The notes beneath the pieces were generated by a model. That model did not search any database and was not told where the DNA came from. It saw only the letters and a program-made list of their open reading frames with translations. From Candidatus Galligastranaerophilus intestinigallinarum (GTDB lineage: Bacteria; Cyanobacteriota; Vampirovibrionia; Gastranaerophilales; Gastranaerophilaceae): a stretch of DNA of 16,319 bases. Position 1 is the stretch's first letter, and each line of letters starts with the position of its first letter. Position numbers and translations under genes: made by a program. Shown here piece after piece: positions 6,456 through 12,993 of this stretch. The DNA is taken from NCBI GenBank assembly GCA_018715855.1, contig DVKW01000116.1, forward strand, positions 1 through 16,319, written 5' to 3'.

Positions 6456-9050
6456 TTATTCTTCTTTATTTTTGCTTAATTCATAGTTAAAGATATCTAC
6501 AACGGGTGGTTTCTTCAAGCTTAAAATAGCTTCCATTGCATTATCTTGAACTTCTTTATCAGGGGATAGTTCATAAACAAGTTTTAAAATGTCTATTGTG
6601 CCGTTAATAACTCTTAAAAAGTCGCCATTATGATAAATTAATTCTTTTTCTCTTAATTTATTCATAATTTCTCCCCAGCCTTTTATTGCATCATCTCTAT
6701 CATCAGGAAGTTCGGAAAATTCAACAATATAAGGTGCAAGGTTTGTGCTTATTGGGGTTGGTTCTTCTTTTATGCCATGGGCTGCTTCAAACTGGTCAAC
6801 ATCATCAACCAAATTTAAAATTGGCGTTAGAGAATCATTCAAATAGGCAACATCACCCTTAAATTCTCTTGAGGGGTTTTCGTCTTTAACATCTGAAAAC
6901 ATTGAACAAATTGCAATTAATTCTTGTTTGGTCATGCCGCTTAAATATTTAGGGTCAAGCAATAATTCGGTCATAATAATTTCGTTTATGCCAAAAACGC
7001 TCTTTGCAAGTTCACCTTTTTTGGTTCTTGTATATGTTCCGTCTTCATTTTGTTCAACATAGCCAAAGGATTTTAATATATCAAGTCTTTCGCTAACAAC
7101 ATTTTCATTTCTTTCAATGCTGTCTGCATTTTGGTGCCCTGCGAATGTTCTTAAGAGCATATCATCAAAATTGTTCAAATTTCTTTCGGATAAAATTGAA
7201 GCGTATGAAATTTGATATTGGCTTCTTATTGCAGTATCTTTTGAAGAAGTTTTTTGAACGTAAGTTTCATATTGTTCAAGGTCGTATGGAATTACAATAA
7301 CGTTTCCTATTTCATCTTTTCCCCTTCTTCCTGCACGGCCCGAGCCTTGTTTGAAAGAAGCGTTTGAAATTTCCGTTATTTCTTTGCCGTCAAATTTTTC
7401 CATTGAAGGAAACACTGTTGTTCTGATTGGCATGTCTATACCTGCAATTAATGTATCTGTTGCAAAACAAGCCTTAACAAGCCCTTTTCTTGCCAAATTT
7501 TCAACAAGGCTTTTATAGGCAGGGAGTTTTCCTGCATGGTGAACCGCAAAACCTTTCATTAGGCGTTCTAATTCCATATCATCAAAATCTGAGCCTAAAT
7601 ATACGCCTTTTTCTTTCGCCTTTTGAACCTCATCATAAACCATTTTGGATTCTTCGGGTGTCAATAAGCTTTCAGAATGATCTGCCGCTTTTTCCATTTC
7701 TTTGTTGCAGCCTTTTTTGGAAAATACATAAAATAGGGCAGGGGTCATTTTTTTATCGTTTAAAAGTTTAATAACTTTGCTGAATTTCGGGTTATCAACA
7801 AAAGTTCCTTCGGGTTCTTTTTTAATTGTGGTTGAACCCCTGTTTGATAAAATAAGCCCGATTGCTTCCGCTTTATCTTTATCAGCGCCCGCTTCTTTTA
7901 ATTTTTCAGCCAGATAGCCTGCGTTTACTTCGTTTCTTCTGCCTGCTAAACCTCTTAAATATTGAGTCAAGGCGTCATAATCTTCCAAACCTAAAATTTC
8001 TGCCGCTTCATTAGCAACGGCTAATTGCCTGTCTGAAGAATTAATTCTGTTTTCAAATTGATAAAGGTCTATTTTATGAGTTTTGGCAGCTTCAAGCTGA
8101 AGATTTCCTTCATCATCTTTTGTTAAAATATATTCCCTTAAAGGAACATGCCTTTCAGATTCAGGCACATTTACAAGGTGGGTGGGAATGGTTCCGTTTA
8201 ATTCAGAAAGCCAAGCTTCAATATCTTGAGCATTTGAAGCCGTTGCAGACAGCATCATTTGTTTCATATGGCTTGGAGTGTTCATAACTGCTTCTTCCCA
8301 AACCGTGCCTCTTTCTCTGTCACCCATATAATGAAATTCATCATAAATAACGCCGTCATAATCCGAATATTCAATATCGGCTATCCTTTTATCGCTTGAT
8401 AAAAGCGAATTTCTGTAAATTTCCGTTGTCATGACAAGAATCGGCGCATCAGGGTTAATTTGGGTATCACCTGTTAAAAGGCCTATGTTATCTGTATTTA
8501 CAAGGTTGCCATCTTCATCGTATTCACCGAAAAGCTTTGAAAATTCCGTATATTTTTCATTACTTAAAGCTTTCAAGGGGGAAAGATAAATTAATTTTTT
8601 GCCTTTATCTAAAGCGTCTTTAATTGCATATTCAGCAATTAATGTTTTTCCTGTTCCTGTTGGAGCAGAAACAATTGTTGTAGCATTTTCTTTTGTATAA
8701 GCATCAATTGCTTCTTGTTGATATCTGTCAAGAATATATTTTCCATGGGTTTTTTCAAAAGGGGCAGGTTTTTCTTTAACTTCATCAGGAAGTTCTATTT
8801 TTGATAATTTGTCAAAATCAAAATAGGATTGGCTGAAAGGGTGAGCGCTTTTAGCGGATTTTTGAGCATTTACGCCGACAAGAAAAGGGTCATAGCCTTC
8901 TTGAAATTTTGAACCGTATTCAAAATAAAATTCAGGCGTCCAGCTTGGCCTTTGGTATCCTTCTTTCTTTTCGTGTTTTTGTCTTCTCTTGCTTCTGCCT
9001 TCAAAATTAACTGAATTTAAGCGATAATTTTCTAAACTTACAATCCTCAT
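6456..9050 (-). CDS. Ski2-like DExH-box RNA helicase
   Basis: 864-residue superfamily 2 helicase, presumably ATP-dependent RNA unwinding in RNA processing or decay. RecA1 domain: motif I APTGTGKT (129-136), Ia SPLKALSNEK (157-166), GLLTGD (190-195), TTEIYRN (208-214), motif II DEFH (237-240) and III SAT (268-270). RecA2 domain: HHAGKLP (504-510), motif V TDTLIAGIDMP (531-541) and VI QGSGRAGRRG (568-577). HHAG and the GRAGRRG block are typical of the Ski2/Mtr4 and cyanobacterial relatives. Motif II is DEFH where DEVH is usual. About 115 largely helical residues (310-425) separate the RecA domains, and a winged-helix/helical C-terminal part follows 590. Residues 1-60 are a basic, probably disordered tail starting MRIVSLENYRLNSVNFEG. 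An SD-like GAAGGG precedes the ATG. It lies 25 bp downstream of the small membrane protein gene. The substrate is unknown. Confidence 0.9.
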   Translation of the reverse strand: MRIVSLENYRLNSVNFEGRSKRRQKHEKKEGYQRPSWTPEFYFEYGSKFQEGYDPFLVGVNAQKSAKSAHPFSQSYFDFDKLSKIELPDEVKEKPAPFEKTHGKYILDRYQQEAIDAYTKENATTIVSAPTGTGKTLIAEYAIKDALDKGKKLIYLSPLKALSNEKYTEFSKLFGEYDEDGNLVNTDNIGLLTGDTQINPDAPILVMTTEIYRNSLLSSDKRIADIEYSDYDGVIYDEFHYMGDRERGTVWEEAVMNTPSHMKQMMLSATASNAQDIEAWLSELNGTIPTHLVNVPESERHVPLREYILTKDDEGNLQLEAAKTHKIDLYQFENRINSSDRQLAVANEAAEILGLEDYDALTQYLRGLAGRRNEVNAGYLAEKLKEAGADKDKAEAIGLILSNRGSTTIKKEPEGTFVDNPKFSKVIKLLNDKKMTPALFYVFSKKGCNKEMEKAADHSESLLTPEESKMVYDEVQKAKEKGVYLGSDFDDMELERLMKGFAVHHAGKLPAYKSLVENLARKGLVKACFATDTLIAGIDMPIRTTVFPSMEKFDGKEITEISNASFKQGSGRAGRRGKDEIGNVIVIPYDLEQYETYVQKTSSKDTAIRSQYQISYASILSERNLNNFDDMLLRTFAGHQNADSIERNENVVSERLDILKSFGYVEQNEDGTYTRTKKGELAKSVFGINEIIMTELLLDPKYLSGMTKQELIAICSMFSDVKDENPSREFKGDVAYLNDSLTPILNLVDDVDQFEAAHGIKEEPTPISTNLAPYIVEFSELPDDRDDAIKGWGEIMNKLREKELIYHNGDFLRVINGTIDILKLVYELSPDKEVQDNAMEAILSLKKPPVVDIFNYELSKNKEE

Positions 9051-9075
9051 TTTGTACCCTTCAAATTAACTGTTA

Positions 9076-9360
9076 TCAATGCTTTCGAATAAAAGGCAAT
9101 AAAGAAATTAAGGACAAAGCCATTGCAGAAAATGCTAACCCTGCACTAACTTTGCCCGCATTTAAAGTATTTTCTCCCCCAAGTTTCATTGAACTTTTGG
9201 GGTATTCATAGCTTGATATGGTATCTCTAAGGGAGACATTAGGCAGCTTATCAGGCGGCGTAACGGCTCCAAAATTCAATTTCGCATTTTTCATAGAACT
9301 GTTTTCGGCACCAAAACCGAAATTAATATTCGAAAAAGAACTATTCAAACCACACTTCAT
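9076..9360 (-). CDS. Hypothetical small protein with one C-terminal membrane segment
   Basis: 94 residues, no family recognised. The first half is low-complexity, Ser/Asn-rich, with two aromatic-glycine patches: NINFGFGAE (11-19) and KLNFGA (27-32). Residues 71-90 (VSAGLAFSAMALSLISLLPF) form one hydrophobic helix followed by a short basic end (IRKH), so a tail-anchored or single-pass membrane protein with the N-terminus largely outside the bilayer is plausible. It is probably real: it fills the space between helicase and SDR, is in line with both, and has non-random composition. The SD is weak (AAAGG about 12 nt upstream). A possible -10 TAAAAT lies at 9388-9383. The function is unknown; an operon link to the helicase is inferred from the 25-bp gap. 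Confidence 0.6.
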   Translation of the reverse strand: MKCGLNSSFSNINFGFGAENSSMKNAKLNFGAVTPPDKLPNVSLRDTISSYEYPKSSMKLGGENTLNAGKVSAGLAFSAMALSLISLLPFIRKH

Positions 9361-9434
9361 TAATTATTTAAGCCTTTTCTTGATTTTAGCTTGAAAAAAC
9401 TTCTAAAGAAAATTTATTGCTAAATTATGAAGGT

Positions 9435-9453
9435 TTTGTAACAAATTTACAAA
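9435..9453. repeat. Perfect 7-bp inverted repeat next to the SDR stop codon
   Basis: TTTGTAA (9435-9441), 5-nt centre, TTACAAA (9447-9453), directly abutting the stop codon of the dehydrogenase gene. The stem is AT-only except one pair and is not followed by a T-run on either strand, so it is a poor terminator. It lies 75 bp upstream of the 94-residue protein gene and could be an operator. No regulator is known. Confidence 0.4.
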
Positions 9454-10152
9454 TTAGCACCCGCAAGAAAGCCCTGCACAAAGGTTAATATTTTGCCCCG
9501 TTATTCCTTTTGCGTTATCTGAGATTAAATATTTAATTAAATTTGCAACTTCAACAGGCTCAACAAACCTTTTTTGGGGAATTACATCAAGCGTTTCTTT
9601 TTTTTCTTCTTCGCTCAGTGCATTTTCGGTTAATTGTGTTTCAACCCAGCCGGGGGAAATTGAATTAACCGTTATATTATATTCAGCTAATTCTAACGCT
9701 AAAGCCTTTGAGAACCCGAAATATGCAGATTTTGTGGCACTGTATAAGCTTGCGTTTGCTTCTCCCACAACGCCTGAAATTGAAGCTATATTAACTATTC
9801 TTCCGAATTTTTTTTGTTTCATATAAGGAACAACAAGGCTTGTTAAATAATAGTGCGAGATAAAATTTGAATTAAAAATTTGAATGATTTCATCTGGCTT
9901 CATTTTATCAATTGGGGAATAAACGTATTCGCCTGCATTATTTATAAGTATGTCAATATCGCCAAAGTTTTCTTTGACGCAATTATAAAGTTTATTAACA
10001 TTATTCGGGTCAGAAAGATTTATACTTATATAATTTTCAATATCTAAAAGTTTTCTGCCCGTTTGAAAGACTTTGTAACCTTCTGCTTTTAGAGTTTCTG
10101 CCGCAACTTTGCCAATTCCCGATGAGGAGCCTGTGATTAAAATGTTTTTCAT
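9454..10152 (-). CDS. Short-chain dehydrogenase/reductase (FabG-like)
   Basis: 232-residue classical SDR, an NAD(P)-dependent oxidoreductase with a single Rossmann domain. Seen: cofactor loop TGSSSGIG (7-14), NNAG (71-74), catalytic Ser124, Tyr137 and Lys141 (YSATK) with correct spacing, and SPGWVET (166-172). TGRK at 31-34, with an Arg after the second strand, hints at NADP(H). The length is slightly short for FabG (about 245). The C-terminus ends CAGLSCGC, where most relatives have a DGG motif; the three cysteines are unusual. Its ATG overlaps the stop of the upstream gene (ATGA, 10149-10152), so translation is coupled. The substrate is not deducible; 3-oxoacyl-ACP reductase is the nearest common annotation, but no fatty-acid genes are nearby. 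Confidence 0.9.
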   Translation of the reverse strand: MKNILITGSSSGIGKVAAETLKAEGYKVFQTGRKLLDIENYISINLSDPNNVNKLYNCVKENFGDIDILINNAGEYVYSPIDKMKPDEIIQIFNSNFISHYYLTSLVVPYMKQKKFGRIVNIASISGVVGEANASLYSATKSAYFGFSKALALELAEYNITVNSISPGWVETQLTENALSEEEKKETLDVIPQKRFVEPVEVANLIKYLISDNAKGITGQNINLCAGLSCGC

Positions 10153-10493
10153 TGTTCTTTTATTTTAAGCCCCGTTAAGTCGATTTCCGTGAATTGTTGC
10201 ATGATACTTTGAATGTTTTCATAAAGTTTTTCTTTTTCAACATCCGAAAGTTGGCGAATTGCTTCTACTACCCTGTGGATATTCGGGTTTTTGTCATACC
10301 AGCGGTTGTATTTTCTTGGGTCGTTTTCTTCAACAAGCCTTAAAAATGCAACACAATCCATGCTGATAACCTTAGGAATGGCAGCCAAAATATCAAGGGC
10401 CACTTCTGATTGAACATTTTCATCCAATGTTTCAAGAAGCGTCATAAAAGCGCTTAGGTACCTGTCTTTGTCATACCACCTTAAATTTCCCAT
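10149..10493 (-). CDS. Hypothetical helical protein with duplicated RWYDK motif
   Basis: 114 residues, family not recognised. The motif RWYDK occurs twice (5-9 and 64-68). Each copy starts a segment of about 32 residues with similar hydrophobic spacing (5-36 and 64-95), suggesting an internal duplication of a helical unit. The composition is soluble, with no signal or membrane segment. Start: ATG 10493 has no visible Shine-Dalgarno, but TATAAT (10505-10500 on this strand) lies only 6 nt before it, so the mRNA may be leaderless. The gene overlaps the SDR by 4 bp (ATGA) and is certainly its operon partner, so a role connected to the SDR is possible but unproven. Confidence 0.75.
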   Translation of the reverse strand: MGNLRWYDKDRYLSAFMTLLETLDENVQSEVALDILAAIPKVISMDCVAFLRLVEENDPRKYNRWYDKNPNIHRVVEAIRQLSDVEKEKLYENIQSIMQQFTEIDLTGLKIKEQ

Positions 10494-10499
10494 ATACTA

Positions 10500-10505
10500 A
10501 TTATA
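10500..10505 (-). promoter_or_regulatory. Candidate -10 box for the RWYDK protein-SDR operon
   Basis: Perfect TATAAT on the minus strand, ending 6 nt before the ATG at 10493. No clear -35 box at 16-18 bp. If used, transcription would start at about the A of the start codon. Weak support because AT-rich intergenic DNA yields such hexamers by chance. Confidence 0.35.
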
Positions 10506-10556
10506 ACAAGTTTTTAATAAAAATAGTATAATTTTTGTATTTTTTTTAGAAAAAAC

Positions 10557-10585
10557 TTGCCAAAGATAAGAAAATTCAATATAAT
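10557..10585 (+). promoter_or_regulatory. Sigma-70-type promoter of the HU gene
   Basis: TTGCCA (10557-10562), 17-bp spacer, perfect TATAAT (10580-10585), then a leader of about 20 nt containing the strong Shine-Dalgarno GAAAGGGG (10598-10605) and ATG at 10613. Near-consensus, as expected for an abundant protein. Confidence 0.88.
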
Positions 10586-10612
10586 CAGACACATATAGAA
10601 AGGGGTTCTACA

Positions 10613-10891
10613 ATGAACAAAGAAGAATTAGTACAAGAAGTTGCTAAAAAAGCAAAAGTTACACAAAAAGAAGCAGTTGAAGTTTTAAACAGCTTCATCG
10701 AAACAGTACAAAAATCGGTTTCTAAAGGACAAAAAGTTACTTTAGTAGGTTTCGGTACTTTCGAAGCTCGCAAAAGAGCTGCAAGAACAGGCAGAAATCC
10801 TCAAACAGGCAAAGAAATCAAAATTGCCGCAAAAACTGTTCCTGCATTCTCAGCAGGCAAAAAATTCAAAGAACTTGTTAACAAAAAATAA
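10613..10891 (+). CDS. hup: DNA-binding protein HU
   Basis: 92-residue nucleoid protein that dimerises and bends DNA. Seen: helical N-terminus MNKEELVQEVAKKAKVTQKEA, GFGTFEARKRAARTGRNPQTG (46-66) with the beta-arm tip RNPQTG and the intercalating proline at 63, and PAFSAGKKFKELVN (77-90). Length and motifs are standard for HU; IHF is less likely because the organism carries the simple HU pattern and the spacing fits HU. It is monocistronic, with its own strong promoter and terminator, between divergent (10493) and convergent (thrS) neighbours. Confidence 0.97.
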   Translation: MNKEELVQEVAKKAKVTQKEAVEVLNSFIETVQKSVSKGQKVTLVGFGTFEARKRAARTGRNPQTGKEIKIAAKTVPAFSAGKKFKELVNKK

Positions 10892-10912
10892 GTTTTTGAA
10901 ATATTCTTTTTT

Positions 10913-10943
10913 AAAAAGGGCGGCGTCAAAACCGCCCTTTTTT
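10913..10943 (+). terminator. Rho-independent terminator of the HU gene
   Basis: AAAAAGGGCGG (10913-10923), loop CGTCAAAA, CCGCCCTTTTTT (10932-10943). GC-rich stem with T-tract, 21 bp after the HU stop. Confidence 0.92.
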
Positions 10944-11040
10944 GGTTTAATTAAAAACCAAAAACGGTGTCATTCTTTATTATTATTAAGATAAATAAAA
11001 TATATTTTATTACCCCTTTAAGCAATTTTTAAGGATTAAT

Positions 11041-11087
11041 AAAATTGCGCCGAAGAAATTTAAAAAAATTTCAAACGGCGCAAAATA
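11041..11087 (-). terminator. Rho-independent terminator of thrS
   Basis: On the minus strand TTGCGCCG (11083-11076) pairs with CGGCGCAA (11052-11045). An inner AT stem GAAATTT/AAATTTC (11055-11061 with 11066-11072) extends the hairpin, and TTTTATT follows. Located 18 bp after the thrS stop. Confidence 0.82.
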
Positions 11088-11105
11088 AATTTTTATCCTA
11101 TAGTT

Positions 11106-12875
11106 TTATTTTATTTCTTCCTGTCCTTTGGTGTTGTTTTCAATTATAAGTTTGTTTATAAAATCTTCCGTAAGCATTTCGCCTATCGGGCCCGTTCCTC
11201 TTTTTCTTATTGCAAGAACGTTGTTTTCGATTTCTTTATCGCCTATAACGACAACATAAGGGATTTTTTTATTTTGCAGACAATCTCTGATTTTATAATT
11301 CATGGATTCGTTTCTGTCATCAAAATGAACTCTTAGACCTTTTTGTTTCATTTCGTAAAAGATTTTTTCGCAATATTCGTTGTGTCTTTCCGCAATCGGA
11401 ACGATTGCAACCTGATAAGGCGCAAGCCAAACGGGAAATGCACCCGCATAATGCTCGATTAAAATGCCGTGGAATCTTTCCATTGAACCGAAAACTACCC
11501 TGTGAAGCATAACGGGGGTTTTTAAAACGCCGTCTTTATCCTGATATTTAAGGTCAAATCTTTCGGGCAGGTTGAAATCCAATTGAATTGTAGCGCACTG
11601 CCAGGTTCTTCCTATGGCATCTTTAAATTTAAAATCGATCTTCGGACCGTAAAAGGCGCCGTCGCCTTCATTTATGTCATATTTCATGCCTCTTTTATCC
11701 ATGGCTTCTTTTAAGCCCGCTTCCGCTCTTTCCCAGTTTTCAAGAGAACCCACAAAGCTCTCGGGGCGGGTAGAAAGCTCGACTTCAAAAGTCATGTTAA
11801 AGATTTTCATTGCATCGGTTACAAAATCAATGATTTCATTAATTTCATTAACCAATTGCTCCGGCGTGCAGAAAATATGCGCATCGTCCTGGGTAAACCC
11901 TTGAACCCTTGTAAGCCCGCCTAATGCACCGGATTTTTCTTTTCTGTATACGGTGCCCAGTTCCGCCATTCTTATCGGTAAATCTCTGTATGAGCGGCGT
12001 TGAGCCTGATAAATTAAAATGTGGAAGGGGCAGTTCATGGGCTTAATTATGAATTGTTCGTCAGAATCTTCTTCTTTTTGAACAAAGAACATATTTTCTC
12101 TGTAATGGTCAATATGCCCCGATAATTCCCAGAGCTTCGTTTTTGCGATATGAGGAGTGTTAACGATAACGTATCCTCTTTTTCTGTGTTCTTCTCTCCA
12201 GTAATTTTCAATATTTTCTCTTACAACCGCCAGATTGGGATGCCACAATACAAGCCCCGAACCGATTTCATCATGAATTGAGAATAAATCCAATTGGACG
12301 CCGAGTTTTCTGTGGTCTCTTTTTTTGGCTTCTTCAACCATTTTAATATAATTATCAAGGTCCTCTTTTGTTAAAAATGCGGTAGCATAAACTCTTTGAA
12401 GCATTTTGTTGTCTTCGGAGCCTCTCCAGTATGCGCCTGCAACGGATAACAATTTAAATGCTTTTATTTGTCTTGTCGAATCTATATGAGGGCCGGAGCA
12501 CAAATCGTTAAATAAAACGTTTCCGTCTTTATCTTTCGTTAAATATAAAGTGGGATTATCGTTTCTGTGTTCTTCCAATAGTTCCGCTTTATAAATTTCA
12601 CCCTGCGCTTTAAATTCATCAATTTGTTTTTGAACGTCTTCAATATAATGTTTTTCAAATTTTAAATCCATTTTTATAAGACGTTTCATTTCGTCTTCAA
12701 TTTTTTTCAAATCATCGTCTGTTAGCGTGTGGTCGTCTATATCAAAATCATAGTAAAAGCCGTTTTCAATAGCGGGACCTATTGCAAGCTTTGCATTAGG
12801 ATAAAGATTTTGAACAGCCTGCGCCATAATATGCGAGCAGGAGTGCCTTAAGGTATGCAAATCAATATTTTCCAT
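11106..12875 (-). CDS. thrS: Threonyl-tRNA synthetase lacking the TGS domain
   Basis: 589-residue class II synthetase charging tRNA-Thr. Editing domain: HSCSH (11-15) and CSGPH (C126, H130). Catalytic core: MNCPFH (Zn ligand C282), motif 2 TVYRKEKSGALGG, QGFTQDDAHIFC (H333), LHRVVFGS (H458) and motif 3 GSMERFHGILIEHYAGAFP (463-481). The anticodon-binding domain runs from about 485 (APYQVAIVPI) to the end. C282, H333 and H458 are the expected zinc triad. Usual bacterial ThrRS has about 640 residues with an N-terminal TGS domain of about 60 residues; this one starts directly at the editing domain. Start at ATG 12875, preceded by AAAGGAAG (12887-12880); an upstream in-frame ATG at 12899 would place that SD inside the gene and adds only 8 residues. 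No T-box leader fits in the ~120-bp region to trpE. Confidence 0.97.
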   Translation of the reverse strand: MENIDLHTLRHSCSHIMAQAVQNLYPNAKLAIGPAIENGFYYDFDIDDHTLTDDDLKKIEDEMKRLIKMDLKFEKHYIEDVQKQIDEFKAQGEIYKAELLEEHRNDNPTLYLTKDKDGNVLFNDLCSGPHIDSTRQIKAFKLLSVAGAYWRGSEDNKMLQRVYATAFLTKEDLDNYIKMVEEAKKRDHRKLGVQLDLFSIHDEIGSGLVLWHPNLAVVRENIENYWREEHRKRGYVIVNTPHIAKTKLWELSGHIDHYRENMFFVQKEEDSDEQFIIKPMNCPFHILIYQAQRRSYRDLPIRMAELGTVYRKEKSGALGGLTRVQGFTQDDAHIFCTPEQLVNEINEIIDFVTDAMKIFNMTFEVELSTRPESFVGSLENWERAEAGLKEAMDKRGMKYDINEGDGAFYGPKIDFKFKDAIGRTWQCATIQLDFNLPERFDLKYQDKDGVLKTPVMLHRVVFGSMERFHGILIEHYAGAFPVWLAPYQVAIVPIAERHNEYCEKIFYEMKQKGLRVHFDDRNESMNYKIRDCLQNKKIPYVVVIGDKEIENNVLAIRKRGTGPIGEMLTEDFINKLIIENNTKGQEEIK

Positions 12876-12959
12876 AAAACTTCCTTTAAAATATTTCACT
12901 ATAATAATTTTAGCACTAATAATTTAATGGTAAAGAAAGGCATTTTTAATTTTTTAAGG

Positions 12960-12965
12960 TATAAT
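12960..12965 (+). promoter_or_regulatory. Candidate -10 box for trpEG
   Basis: TATAAT at 12960-12965, 28 nt before the trpE ATG, which has an AAAGG Shine-Dalgarno about 9 nt upstream. The -35 position (AAGGCA region) is poor. No attenuator-like leader peptide or hairpin pair is visible in the short 5' region. Confidence 0.45.
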
Positions 12966-12993
12966 TATATGACAATTTATAAAGGTAAAATAA

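Noticed and set aside
10944..11040. Small gene or RNA between HU and thrS
   Set aside because: AT-rich convergent spacer holding only the two terminators; no open frame with an SD and no structured RNA was seen.
12876..12899. Upstream ATG start for thrS
   Set aside because: The AAAGGAAG ribosome site lies between the two ATGs and points to 12875.
12900..12993. Trp attenuator or T-box between thrS and trpE
   Set aside because: The region is under 120 bp and AT-rich. There is no Trp-codon leader peptide, no alternative hairpin pair and no T-box AGGGTGGNACCGCG-like sequence on either strand.
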